A stretch of 54,717 nt of DNA from DATILL01 sp035476575 (GCA_035476575.1 DATILL010000012.1:1-54717); one strand, 5' to 3'; counted from the stretch's first letter, positions 42,197 to 50,999 are shown. The notes: generated by a model not told the origin, from the sequence alone. Numbers and translations are program-made.

Positions 42197-42858
42197 CAGC
42201 TCCGCTCCCCGGCGAAGGCAGCGGATCCGGAGGACACGCCGGTCTCGGCGGCATGGGCGAGCGAGATATAGACGGCGGCGGTGCTGGCTGCCGCGGCGCG
42301 AGCAGCAGCCAGCACCTCCCCGGTACCGGGCAGTCGCCACCCGACGATCCGCGGCGGCCGTATCCATCCCGACCGGCCCCGCGCACCCCCGTTCGACGGC
42401 ACGGGCACCCACGAGCCCCGGGAGTGGAGGAGTAGCCCGGACCGCCACTCCTCCTCCGACGTGGTCACCCGTTCTACCTCCGCGGCACAGAACAGCAGCC
42501 AGCGGTGGCCCGGAGCAGCCGCGATCGGCCCGGCACGGTCGCCGAGCCGACTCGCCGTCGCCGGCCCCAACTCAGTCGGCAGCTCGACCACGTTGACGGT
42601 TTGGCCGGTCGGCAGCAGGATCGCCCAGGCGTGCCTGGCCCACCAGCATCCGACCTGGAGAACATCGGTGGTCGCGGCCTGCTCCCAGCCCTCGGGGAGC
42701 GGATGTAACCCCGCGCGGCGGCAACCGATGCGGGGGCACCCGCATCGGCCGCCGTTCGCATACACGCCCGGGATGACCGGCCAGCCGTGCGCGGCGTAGG
42801 ACACCGCAGCGCGACGTACCGATCGCACCCGACCGGGCGGGTTGCGAAACCACCCCAT
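42193..42858 (-). CDS. Bifunctional primase/polymerase N-terminal-like protein
   Basis: I chose the ATG at 42858 with GGAGGG 4 bp upstream. The 221-residue protein opens like archaeo-eukaryotic primase-polymerase domains: RRAAVSYAAHGWPVIPGVYA, GRCGCPRIGCRRAGLHPLPE, then WWARHAWAILLPTG. The Cys motif CGCP...C and AGLHP are typical. The catalytic acidic pair usually seen after the next strand is not clear (VNVVELPTELG), so it may be inactive or bind DNA only. Small stand-alone copies of this domain are common in streptomycetes and their relatives. It is coupled to the degenerate P-loop gene. Confidence 0.7.
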   Translation of the reverse strand: MGWFRNPPGRVRSVRRAAVSYAAHGWPVIPGVYANGGRCGCPRIGCRRAGLHPLPEGWEQAATTDVLQVGCWWARHAWAILLPTGQTVNVVELPTELGPATASRLGDRAGPIAAAPGHRWLLFCAAEVERVTTSEEEWRSGLLLHSRGSWVPVPSNGGARGRSGWIRPPRIVGWRLPGTGEVLAAARAAAASTAAVYISLAHAAETGVSSGSAAFAGERSW

Positions 42859-42943
42859 GTTCCCTCCGTACTGCCATGACCCAGAGCCGGCGCACCATCG
42901 TTCAGCACGATCTCCGCACCGAAACGATGCTGCACATGCGTTA

Positions 42944-42958
42944 GCATCACGGTGATGC
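42944..42958. promoter_or_regulatory. Palindrome in the divergent promoter region
   Basis: GCATCACGGTGATGC is a perfect 7-bp inverted repeat around one base. It lies between the divergent primase-like and DUF397 genes, 60 bp before the DUF397 start, and could be an operator for either. Confidence 0.45.
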
Positions 42959-43017
42959 GCGTGAAGATGCAAGCGCTCGATGCACGTGCAGGAAGAATTC
43001 ACCCGAAGAGAGGCAGC

Positions 43018-43263
43018 GTGGCAGTGAAGCGGAAGCCGTACAACGGCATGCCGGTGGGCCAGCTACCGCACGTCGTCTGGCACAAGAGCTGCCACAGCGG
43101 CCCGAGCGGCAACTGTGTGGAGATGGCACGGCTGCCTGACCGGCAGATCGCGGTGCGCAACTCTCGCCACCCCGAGGGACCAGCGCTGATCTACACCCGG
43201 GACGAGATCATCGCGCTGCTCCGGGGAGCGCGCGACGGCGACTTCGATCACCTGGTCCAGTAG
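43018..43263 (+). CDS. DUF397 protein
   Basis: The GTG at 43018 has AGAGAGG upstream. The 81-residue product carries the DUF397 core: VVWHKSCHSGPSGNCVEMAR, IAVRNSRHPEGPALIYTRDE, and a short helical end. DUF397 proteins occur almost only in actinomycetes next to XRE-DUF5753 regulators, and related pairs (such as those around whiJ) influence development in Streptomyces. The partner regulator here lies convergently 36 bp away. By analogy with type II systems, one may control or neutralise the other, but this is not proven. Confidence 0.92.
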   Translation: MAVKRKPYNGMPVGQLPHVVWHKSCHSGPSGNCVEMARLPDRQIAVRNSRHPEGPALIYTRDEIIALLRGARDGDFDHLVQ

Positions 43264-43298
43264 CTGCCGCTGACCCAACGGTGGCAGCGCCCGCTGTG

Positions 43299-44165
43299 CT
43301 ACATCTCGTTCAGGATCTCGTCAAGGATGTCATGTGTCCGGCTGGGCGGGTCGGCGTCGACGCAGAGCCGCTCCATCGCCTCGAGGTAGCTGTCGACATC
43401 CTCGCGGCGGTCCAGGTAGAGGGCACTGGTGAGCTGCTCGGTGTAGACCACGTCCGGTAGCTGCTGGTCCGGGAACCGCAGGATGCTGAACGCCCCGCCG
43501 GACGCCGCGTGGCCACCAGCTTGGAACGGGATGACCTGGAGCGTCACGTGGGGGAGCTTGGTCATGGTCATCAGGTGCTCGAGCTGGCCACGCATCACAT
43601 CGGCGCCGCCGATCGGACGCCGCAGCGCGGCCTCGTCCACGACGGCCCACAGCCGGACCGGGTGTGGCCGGGTCAGCACGTGCTGGCGAGTCATCCGCAG
43701 CTCGACCCGCCGGCTGAGCTCCGCGGTCGGTACACCGGCGTGGCCGAGCATGATGACGGCCCGGGCGTACTCCTCGCTCTGCAGCAGCCCCGGCACGAAC
43801 TGCAGCTCGTAGGTGCGGATCATGGACGCCGCCGCCTCCAGCCCGACGTAGGACTGGAACCAGGTGGGCAGCACGTCGCCGTAGCGGTGCCACCAGCCGG
43901 GGGCGTTCGCCTCCACGACCAGAGTCAGCAGCGCGGCCCGCTCCTGCGTCCCGGTGACGCCGTACAGGGTGAGCAGGTCAGCGACGTCCCGCTCCTTGAA
44001 GCTGACCCGGCCCAGCTCCATACGGCTGATTTTGGAGCCGGACGAACGGATGGCGTACCCAGCGTCGTCGCGGCTGACGCCCTTTGCCTCACGCAGCTCA
44101 CGAAGCTGAGACCCAAGCAAGATCCGCAACACTGTCGGCCCACTACCGGGCTCGGAACCTGCCAC
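43299..44165 (-). CDS. XRE-family regulator with DUF5753 domain
   Basis: The frame opens far upstream, but the GTG at 44165 has GGGAG 5 bp before it and starts the natural N-terminus (288 residues). The helix-turn-helix is LGSQLRELREAKGVSRDDAG with SSGSKISRMELGRVSFKERD. The DUF5753 ligand-type domain follows: SYVGLEAAASMIRTYELQFV, PGLLQSEEYARAVI, LWAVVDEAALRRPIGG, LPHVTLQVIPFQAGGHAASG. This is the standard partner of DUF397 proteins. Confidence 0.92.
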   Translation of the reverse strand: MAGSEPGSGPTVLRILLGSQLRELREAKGVSRDDAGYAIRSSGSKISRMELGRVSFKERDVADLLTLYGVTGTQERAALLTLVVEANAPGWWHRYGDVLPTWFQSYVGLEAAASMIRTYELQFVPGLLQSEEYARAVIMLGHAGVPTAELSRRVELRMTRQHVLTRPHPVRLWAVVDEAALRRPIGGADVMRGQLEHLMTMTKLPHVTLQVIPFQAGGHAASGGAFSILRFPDQQLPDVVYTEQLTSALYLDRREDVDSYLEAMERLCVDADPPSRTHDILDEILNEM

Positions 44166-44910
44166 GTCCACTCCCGAAATCCTAGCGGTCAACCAGACAC
44201 CAGTGTTACAGCGTGGGGCTATCTTGCGCCATAGCGCAACAATAGACGCTAAAAGGTGGAGTCGGGCACCGACCGGGTCAACGGCCGCACCCTGACGATA
44301 ACGGATTGGCTCCACTTCGCCCAGAGCTGGCGATCTGCCCGGGGACAGGAGGGTTTGCCGTGTGACAAGGGGGCGGCCTCTGGCGAGCCGGCTGCCGCGT
44401 CTTACGCTCGATCTCGGCCAAGGCTCTGAGGGCCTTCGCACCCACCTGTTGGTCGTCTGTGACCTTCATGCTCGTTCAGCAAAATTTCCTGACGGCCACG
44501 ACCAGCGTGGCGGTCAGACGCGGATAACGGCTGTACAACGGGTGTTTGGCTTCGGTGTGGAGATCACGTTCTAGAGCGCGCCAGAGCGCCGGCACCAGAA
44601 CCTCCTACGTCAATTTCTGGCACAGCGTGATCGCGTCGTCACGTTATGACAGATCGTGCCACGAGCAGGACGTTTTACTTGTTACGTTGACCCCGTGCTC
44701 GCCGTGGCCGTTCTCCGCGGGGGATTGGTCTCCCGGTGTGGCCGTCGAGGATGCGCCCCCGCCTGCATTCGGGGTACGGCCCCGCCCCATTGCGTGAGGA
44801 AACAGTACGCCAGCGGTGGTGCACGTGCCGCGCGTCCGCCAGTGCAGGGGCGTCCATCGCCACTGATCAGCTCAGACGGCGCCCAGTGAGGAGAACGTGC
44901 AGGTCAGGGG
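44166..44910. other. Gene-free region with no gene I can support
   Basis: This 745-bp stretch follows the XRE gene's start on the minus strand, so its left part should hold that promoter. Several open frames exist on both strands but none has a family signature, a good ribosome-binding site and actinobacterial codon bias together. Parts are less GC-rich than the flanks. Confidence 0.4.
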
Positions 44911-44955
44911 TGGAGCCGCCTGTCGGACTCGAACCGACGGCCACTCGCTTACAAG
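44911..44955 (-). other. 3' half of a tRNA-Thr(TGT) gene: probable attachment site
   Basis: On the minus strand the bases read CTTGTAAGCGAG, then CCGTCGGTTCGAGTCCGACA, then GGCGGCTCCA. This is the anticodon loop (TGT), a perfect T-arm and a 3' acceptor with CCA. The matching 5' acceptor (GCCGCCT) and D-arm are absent, and the base pairing breaks exactly at the anticodon loop. Integrases that use tRNA genes commonly cross over in the anticodon loop and leave such a 3'-half copy at the far end of the element. Confidence 0.6.
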
Positions 44956-45157
44956 AGGGCTGCCCGACCTGTCCAGAGCCCGGTCGCGCTGGCGGTGCTG
45001 ACCGTCCGGCTGTCGATCCTGCCATGTCTGCCGGACGGCGGCAGGGTTTCAATGACACGCTCGATGACAGACCGTCCACAGTGGACGATAGCGGCCGGAC
45101 CACATCCACACCGTGCGGTAGCGACGGCCTCCGGTCGGGGCCGTTGTGTTGGACAGG

Positions 45158-45193
45158 GCATTTCCTGGCCAAGAGAGACCGTTTCCTGGACAA
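45158..45193 (+). promoter_or_regulatory. TTTCCTGG repeats upstream of the first TIR gene
   Basis: CATTTCCTGGCCA at 45159-45171 and GTTTCCTGGACAA at 45181-45193 lie about 100 bp upstream of the start. The first recurs as CATTTCCTGGTCA upstream of the second TIR gene, which suggests a shared regulatory site. Confidence 0.45.
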
Positions 45194-45272
45194 AGAGTCT
45201 GGGGTCGGCTGTGGGTAGCGGTGGGCTGGTTACAGTTGGTGGGGCTGGTGGTGTGCTCCCCGAGGAGTGGCC

Positions 45273-48167
45273 GTGGTGTGTGGTGGGGTGTTCATCAGCT
45301 ACCGGGGTGAGGACAGCTACAGCTACGGGGCGTTGCTGCATGCGGAGCTGTCGCGGCGGTTCGGTCCGGAGCTGGTGTTCTTGGACAGTGCGTCGATCCC
45401 GGCCGGCGCGGACTTCGTGGAGGAGCTGCTGGGTCGGGTACGGCAGGCAGGCGTGGTGGTGGCGGTGATCGGGACCCGGTGGCTGACAGCGGAGGCTCCG
45501 GGTGGTGGGCGTCGGATCGATGACCCGGCGGACTGGATCCGGCGGGAGCTGGTGGAGGCGTTCACCGCAGGGGTGCGGGTGGTTCCGGTAGTCACCGACG
45601 GCGCCCGGATGCCAGCCGAGGATGAGCTGCCGGCCGAGCTTGCGCCGTTGGGTCGGTGTCAGTTCCGCCGGTTGCGGCACCGTGACGCCGAGGCGGACCT
45701 GGCCCGGCTGGTGGCCGAGCTGGCGGAGCTGGACGCCGGTCTTGATGCCGCAGCAGCGGCCCGGCCATCAGCGGTGGGGTGGCCGGTGCCAAACCAGCTC
45801 CCGGCCGCCACCCGGTACTTCACCGGCCGCCAGGAGGAACTCGCCCGGTTGGTGCAGGCCGGCGATGAGGGCACGGCGCGGACGTTGGTGGTCTCCGCGG
45901 TGGACGGGATGGCCGGGATCGGGAAGACCGCGTTAGCGGTGCTGGCGGCGCACCGGTTGACCGAGGGCGGCCGGTTCCCGGACGGGTCGCTGTTTGTGGA
46001 CCTGCACGGCTACAGCGGTCGCACCCCCACCAACCCCGCGCAGGCGTTAGAGGGACTGCTGCGTGGGCTGGGTGTGCCCGGCCCACAGATCCCTCCCGAT
46101 ATCGATGCCCGGATGGGGTTGTACCGCAGTGTGCTGGCCCGGCGGCAGGTGCTGGTCGTCCTGGACAACGCCTTCGACGAGGCGCAGGTCCGGCCGTTGC
46201 TGCCGGGCACGTCCACCTGCCTGGTCCTGGTCACCAGCCGCCGTCGGATGGCCGGGCTGGACGACGCCGACCACCTGACCCTCGACACCCTCCCCCTAAA
46301 CGAGGCGGTGCGGCTGTTCCGGGCCGTGGCCGGTCCTGGCCGCGACCCCGGCGACGAGCAGACCATCGAACAGACCGTGCAGGAGTGTGGGCTGCTGCCG
46401 CTGGCGGTGCGGATCGCCGCCGCCCGGCTACGCGCCAGCCGGGCCTGGACCGGGCAGACACTCCTCAAACGACTCCAGGCCACCCAGGACCGGCTCACCG
46501 AGCTCGACGACGGAGAACGCAGCATCAAAGCCGCGTTCACCGTGTCCTACCAGCAGCTACCCGCCGACCAGCAGGACGCCTTCACCGTTCTCGGGGCGCA
46601 CCCCGGCACCGAGTACGAGCCGTGGGCCACCGCCGCCCTGCTCGACACCACCCCCGAGCAGGCTGGGCGGCTGCTCGACGGCCTGGAGCAGGTCAACCTC
46701 CTGGACCAGCCCACCCCCGGCCGGTACACCTTCCACGACCTGGTCCGCGCCTACGCCACCACCACCGCCCGCACCCGCACCGCCACCGACCGGCGTGCCG
46801 CCCTAGATCGGCTGTACGACCACTACGCCTACACCACCACCCACGCGGCCGGCCTGGCCTACCCCTACGACGCCGCCCACCTGCCCCGCCCCGCCCAACC
46901 GGCCACGACCGCCACCCCGCACCTGCCCGATAAGGCGGCGGCCGTGGCCTGGCTGGACGCCGAGCTGGCGAACCTGCTCGCCACCGCCCGTCACGCCGCC
47001 GGCCACCGGCCCGGCCACACCACCCACCAGTCCGCCGCCCTGCACCGCCACCTGCGCACCCGCGGCCACTACACCGACGCCCACGCCCTGCACCAGCACG
47101 CCCTGACCGCCGCCCACACCACCGGCGACCAGACCACCGCCCTGAACAACCTCGGCTGGATCTACCGCCTGCAAGACCGATACGGCCCCGCGGCCGACTG
47201 CCACACCCAGGCGTTGCAGACCGCCCGGGCCACCGGCAACCGCACCGGCGAGCTCAACGCGCTGACCGGCATCGGCCGCGTCCACCACGAGCAGGGCCGA
47301 CACGGCCCGGCTGCCGACTGCCTCATCCAGGCGCTGCAGACCGCCCGGGCCACCGGCCACCGCACCGGCGAACTCGACGCGCTGAACGGCCTCGGCAACG
47401 TCCACCACGCGCAGGGCCGGTACGGCCTCGCCGCCGACTGCCACACCCAGGCGCTGCAGATCGCCCGGGCCACCGGCAACCGCACCGGCGAGCTCGAGGC
47501 GCTGACCGGCATCGGCCGCGTCCACCACGCGCAGGGCCGGTACGGCCCTGCCGCCGACTGCTACACCCAGGCGTTGCAGGCAGCCCGGGCCACCGGCCAC
47601 CGACCCGGCGAGCTCACCGCGCTGACCGGCATCGGCCACATCCACCACGCACAAGGCCGATACGACCCGGCGGCCGACTGCCACACCCAGGCGCTGCAGA
47701 CCGCCCGGGCCACCGGCCACCGCAACGGCGAACTCACCGCGCTGACCGGCATCGGCCGCGTCCACCACGCGCAGGGCCGACACGGCCACGCCGCCGACTG
47801 CTACACGCGGGTCCTAGACCTTGCTCGCGAGATCGGCAACCGCAACTGGCAGCTCGAAGGCCACCTCGGGCTCGGCCGCACCCATCACGCCACCGGCCAC
47901 CCCGACCAGGCTCTCACTGCACATCAGCAGGCACTCACCCTCGCCCACGACCTCGACCAACCCGGCGACCAGGCCCGCGCCCACGACGCCCTCGCCCACG
48001 CCCACCACACCCTCGGCCGCGCCGACCACGCCCGCCGCCACTGGCAACACGCCCTGCACATCCTCACCACCCTGGGCACCACCGCCGCCGAGGACATCAC
48101 CGCCACCGACATCCGCACCCGGCTCGCCACCCTCGACAGCCCCACCAGCCCACCACCCCCGGCGTAG
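45273..48167 (+). CDS. TIR-NB-ARC-TPR protein (NLR-like, putative immunity)
   Basis: I prefer the GTG at 45273 (GAGGAG 5 bp upstream) to 45267. The product of about 964 residues has three parts. TIR domain, residues 1-145: GVFISYRGEDSYSYGALLHA and DDPADWIRRELVEAF, whose Glu (near 92) is at the NADase position. NB-ARC ATPase, about 165-450: Walker A VDGMAGIGKTALA, Walker B QVLVVLDNAFDE, then LVLVTSRRRMAGL and CGLLPLAVRIAAARL. C-terminal sensor: about seven TPRs of 40 residues (RYGPAADCHTQALQTARATG type), several nearly identical. By family knowledge, ligand binding to the sensor would drive ATP-dependent assembly and TIR NAD+ cleavage. A defence role is inferred. Confidence 0.9.
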   Translation: MVCGGVFISYRGEDSYSYGALLHAELSRRFGPELVFLDSASIPAGADFVEELLGRVRQAGVVVAVIGTRWLTAEAPGGGRRIDDPADWIRRELVEAFTAGVRVVPVVTDGARMPAEDELPAELAPLGRCQFRRLRHRDAEADLARLVAELAELDAGLDAAAAARPSAVGWPVPNQLPAATRYFTGRQEELARLVQAGDEGTARTLVVSAVDGMAGIGKTALAVLAAHRLTEGGRFPDGSLFVDLHGYSGRTPTNPAQALEGLLRGLGVPGPQIPPDIDARMGLYRSVLARRQVLVVLDNAFDEAQVRPLLPGTSTCLVLVTSRRRMAGLDDADHLTLDTLPLNEAVRLFRAVAGPGRDPGDEQTIEQTVQECGLLPLAVRIAAARLRASRAWTGQTLLKRLQATQDRLTELDDGERSIKAAFTVSYQQLPADQQDAFTVLGAHPGTEYEPWATAALLDTTPEQAGRLLDGLEQVNLLDQPTPGRYTFHDLVRAYATTTARTRTATDRRAALDRLYDHYAYTTTHAAGLAYPYDAAHLPRPAQPATTATPHLPDKAAAVAWLDAELANLLATARHAAGHRPGHTTHQSAALHRHLRTRGHYTDAHALHQHALTAAHTTGDQTTALNNLGWIYRLQDRYGPAADCHTQALQTARATGNRTGELNALTGIGRVHHEQGRHGPAADCLIQALQTARATGHRTGELDALNGLGNVHHAQGRYGLAADCHTQALQIARATGNRTGELEALTGIGRVHHAQGRYGPAADCYTQALQAARATGHRPGELTALTGIGHIHHAQGRYDPAADCHTQALQTARATGHRNGELTALTGIGRVHHAQGRHGHAADCYTRVLDLAREIGNRNWQLEGHLGLGRTHHATGHPDQALTAHQQALTLAHDLDQPGDQARAHDALAHAHHTLGRADHARRHWQHALHILTTLGTTAAEDITATDIRTRLATLDSPTSPPPPA
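47140..47860 (+). repeat. 120-bp tandem coding repeats (TPR array)
   Basis: Six units of about 120 bp, each encoding 40 residues, run head to tail inside the TIR-NB-ARC gene. Units two to five differ at only a few residues each, mainly in HTGNR/HTGHR and the residues after GRY or GRH. A seventh, more divergent unit follows. Confidence 0.85.
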
Positions 48168-48337
48168 CACCCCGCACAGCGCGCGGACCCACCGGCCCTG
48201 CCGGGCGTCTTCGCGGCCCTCACCTGGAGTCCCGAGGCGCCGGTCTACCGGCTGACGGGCGCCCGTGGTCGCGGTTTGTCGCTGTCCGTGGTCAGTTAGT
48301 TACGCTTTGGTGTTAGTGGTGAGGTTGCGGAGGTTTG

Positions 48338-49558
48338 GTGAGCAGTAGCAAGGACTTCTTCCGGGAACGGCGTGCGCAGGCCGTGTTCAAGCACGGCATC
48401 CTGTCCAGGTACCCGACCGTGTTCGCGGCGAAAACCGGAGTGGCCGGCGGGCGGGTGGTGTTCCTCGACGGGTACGCCGGTCGCGGTGAGTACGAGGACG
48501 GCTCGCCGGGTTCACCGCTGCTGCTGGCCGGCACTGCCGCGCGGGTGGCCGGGTTTCGGACGGTGACCGGCGTGTATGTCGAGAGGAACATGGAAGACTT
48601 CCGCAACCTCCAGCAGGTGATGGCGGTGCACGGTCGGGGTACCGATCACCTGTTCTCCGGCGACCTTCGTGACCATCTACCGCGGATCCTGCATATCGCG
48701 CAGGGCGCGCCGCTGTTCGCGTTCCTGGACCCTTTCGGGACCGCGCTGGACCGTGCTCAGCTCGTCGGTGACCTGCTGGGCCGTACCGGCCGGGCGCCGG
48801 TGGAGGTGCTGCTGCACATCAGCGTCAGTACGGTCGCCCGGCTCGGTGGCCTGCTGCGCCGTCGCCGCAGGCAGGGCGTGGAGCTGAGCCCGGCGGACGT
48901 GAGGTCGATCGGACATGTGGACCGGTTCATGGGTGACAGGTGGTGGCAGGAGCACTTCGAGCCGGTCCGCAGTGTGGGTGATGAGGAGCGAGCCACCGCC
49001 GTCGCGCTGCGGGTGGCCGAGGTTTTCATGCAAGGCGTGTGCGCGGAAACCGGCTGCCGGGCGGTGAGCATGCCGGTACGCCGCCACCCGGACCACCTCC
49101 CGAAGTACGTGCTGGTCCTGTTCACCCGGCACGGCGATGGGCTGTGGCACTTCGCCGACACCCTCGGCGCCGCCGGCCGCGAATGGGAAGGCGCCTGGCA
49201 GCGCGAGGTCGCGAGCAGGCAACTGCTGAAGGCGGAGGAGAGGTACGCCGACGCGGGCGAGGGCCTGTTCGACCTGGACACGCTGTTCGAACCGGAGCGG
49301 TTCGACCCGGAGGAGCACGAGAAGCGACACAGCACGCAGTGGCAGGCCGTCATCATGGCCAACATCCGCTGCCTGCTGGACACGGTGGGCCCGTTCGTCC
49401 TCACCGACCACATCGCTGCGGTGTACGGCGACGTCCTCGGCGCGGCCAGCGCACGGCACGTCAAGCAGGCGGTCAATGCGCTGTACGAAGCCGGCGAGGT
49501 GACAAACAGTGGCGTCGGGAGGTACTTCTACCGTGTAGCGATCCGCTCAGGCACCTAG
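48338..49558 (+). CDS. tcmP: Three-Cys-motif partner protein TcmP
   Basis: The GTG at 48338 has GCGGAGG 4 bp upstream. The product of about 406 residues matches the TcmP family: KDFFRERRAQAVFKHGILSR, GGRVVFLDGYAGRGEYEDGS with a methyltransferase-like glycine loop, then FAFLDPFGTALDRAQLVGDL and EVLLHISVSTVARLGG. A C-terminal winged-helix-like segment follows (VLTDHIAAVYGDVLGAASAR). The family is named for its constant neighbour, the three-Cys-motif DUF5131 protein, which is encoded convergently 5 bp away. The reaction and target are not established; nucleic-acid modification is a reasonable guess from the Rossmann-like core. Confidence 0.88.
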   Translation: MSSSKDFFRERRAQAVFKHGILSRYPTVFAAKTGVAGGRVVFLDGYAGRGEYEDGSPGSPLLLAGTAARVAGFRTVTGVYVERNMEDFRNLQQVMAVHGRGTDHLFSGDLRDHLPRILHIAQGAPLFAFLDPFGTALDRAQLVGDLLGRTGRAPVEVLLHISVSTVARLGGLLRRRRRQGVELSPADVRSIGHVDRFMGDRWWQEHFEPVRSVGDEERATAVALRVAEVFMQGVCAETGCRAVSMPVRRHPDHLPKYVLVLFTRHGDGLWHFADTLGAAGREWEGAWQREVASRQLLKAEERYADAGEGLFDLDTLFEPERFDPEEHEKRHSTQWQAVIMANIRCLLDTVGPFVLTDHIAAVYGDVLGAASARHVKQAVNALYEAGEVTNSGVGRYFYRVAIRSGT

Positions 49559-49563
49559 TAGGG

Positions 49564-50316
49564 TCAGCTGACCGCCGCGGCTGGTGCCGGGTACTCATCC
49601 CACGTCGTCCCGTCGAGCGTGCGTCCGCCGGACTTGGCGGTGCGTCCGCCCCACTGCTTGAAGAAGAACGGGACATCGGAGCTGGTGCAGGTGTCACGGA
49701 GTCGCCGGATCCACATCGGGTCGGGCGGTCTGGCTTCCGCGCCGCTCTCGCCGCCGGCGATGACCCAGTGGATGCCGGTCAGGTCGATACCGTCCAACGG
49801 ACCCAGCAGCGGCTCGCAGGACAGGAACCGCACCGCGGACGGGACGTTCCGCAGGTCCTCGACCCGTTCCAACGCCTCGGCGTTCTCGACGCTGACGCCC
49901 ATCCACAGGTTGGAGGGCCAGTCCAGGCGGTCAGCGACCCGGCGGAGGCGGTGGGCACGTTTGGTGAGCATCTGGTAGGTGTGCTGCGGGGTGTCGGCCA
50001 TGACCGCGAACACGTCCCGGACGAACGTCAGTGGCACCTTGGCGTGGAACAGGTCGGACATGGAGTTGACGAAGATCATGCGTGGGGCGCGCCACCGCCG
50101 GGGAACGTCCAGCGCGGCCGGGTGGACCGTCAGGGCGAAGCCGGGGCCGGAGGTGCGGGGGTCGCCGTCATGCTGGTACTTGCCCGAGCCCATCGCCTTC
50201 AGCCGGGCGGCGAGGGTGAGGGCGTAGCAATGGTCGCAGCCGACCGAGACGCGGTCGCAGCCGGTGGTGGGGTTCCAGGTGGCCTGTGTCCACTCGATCG
50301 GTGACCGATCTGCCAT
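49564..50316 (-). CDS. DUF5131 (phage Gp37/Gp68-like) three-Cys-motif protein
   Basis: The ATG at 50316 starts a 250-residue protein with IEWTQATWNPTTGCDRVSVG, where C-x6-C-x2-C (GCDRVSVGCDHCYA) is the three-Cys motif, a likely iron-sulfur site of radical-SAM type. Further family blocks are MIFVNSMSDLFHAKVPLTFV, TYQMLTKRAHRLRRVADRL, NLWMGVSVENAEALERVEDL, VRFLSCEPLLGPL and WVIAGGESGAEARPPDPMW. It pairs with TcmP, whose stop is 5 bp away. Here the two converge, so their expression must be set separately. The function is unknown; the pair is frequent on phages and mobile regions. Confidence 0.92.
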   Translation of the reverse strand: MADRSPIEWTQATWNPTTGCDRVSVGCDHCYALTLAARLKAMGSGKYQHDGDPRTSGPGFALTVHPAALDVPRRWRAPRMIFVNSMSDLFHAKVPLTFVRDVFAVMADTPQHTYQMLTKRAHRLRRVADRLDWPSNLWMGVSVENAEALERVEDLRNVPSAVRFLSCEPLLGPLDGIDLTGIHWVIAGGESGAEARPPDPMWIRRLRDTCTSSDVPFFFKQWGGRTAKSGGRTLDGTTWDEYPAPAAAVS

Positions 50317-50356
50317 GACACATATCCTCTCGAACAATCGTTCGCATTTCACAGGG

Positions 50357-50635
50357 TCAACACGGAAGCCGGCCACATGTCCCGAGAGTCAGCGGGTGCG
50401 GGTGTCCGGACCAACGCGGCCACACCCCGCCGGTCACGGCCAACTGGATCGATCGGGTGTGCTCTGGTTGGCGATACAGGGCAGGTGGTCGGCGTGGCGC
50501 GGCTGGTCGGGTGAGGCACCAGCAGGCGAGGTTGCGGCCGGCGTGGACGGTGTTCGCCGGCATCCGCCAGCCCGGGGTACGGCGCCGCTGCACCCGGACC
50601 GGCTGGGCGGTGGTGTCGGGGTCGGTCGTGGTCAT
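50357..50635 (-). CDS. Small hypothetical protein
   Basis: The 92-residue product starts at an ATG overlapping the stop of the upstream small gene (ATGA). It has a basic N-terminal stretch (VRVQRRRTPGWRMPANTVHA), then NLACWCLTRPAA with two Cys and several His and Arg residues. No family is recognised. The tight overlap is the main support. Confidence 0.4.
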   Translation of the reverse strand: MTTTDPDTTAQPVRVQRRRTPGWRMPANTVHAGRNLACWCLTRPAAPRRPPALYRQPEHTRSIQLAVTGGVWPRWSGHPHPLTLGTCGRLPC

Positions 50636-50904
50636 GGCTGGCCGGTCCCCTCCGACGTGGTCGTGGTGGTGGGCTGGGGTGGCTCGCCGCGGCGGTGTCG
50701 TAGCTCGGCGTAGGTAGGTTGTGCGGCCAGGGCGCGGACGCGGGCGGCGAGGTGTGCCCAGGCGGCGGTGTCGTCGGTGTCCTGGTCGGCTCGGCCGGCG
50801 GCGTGTCCGGTGGCGAGTGCCTCTGCGGTGGCCAGGTGCGGGAACACAGCGGGGTCGAGGTCACCGTTGGGGAGGAGCCCCGGCCGGTGCTGGCTGCTGC
50901 CCAT
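50632..50904 (-). CDS. Small helical hypothetical protein
   Basis: The 90-residue product is Ala- and Asp-rich with a helical centre (FPHLATAEALATGHAAGRAD, AWAHLAARVRALAAQPTYAE) and a Thr-rich tail. An AAAGGGG sequence lies about 10 bp upstream of the ATG. It overlaps the next gene by 4 bp. No family is recognised. Confidence 0.45.
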   Translation of the reverse strand: MGSSQHRPGLLPNGDLDPAVFPHLATAEALATGHAAGRADQDTDDTAAWAHLAARVRALAAQPTYAELRHRRGEPPQPTTTTTSEGTGQP

Positions 50905-50999
50905 CGAACCGACACCCCTTTCTCGGTGGTCTCGGGCCTGGTTGGGTGCTGTCCACCCGGCCCCGTGTCCGGGCGGACAGCCCTCCCGTGCGGTGGTGG

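Noticed and set aside
44911..44990. A complete tRNA gene
   Set aside because: The T-arm and 3' acceptor are good, but no 5' acceptor or D-arm pairs with them and the anticodon stem does not close.
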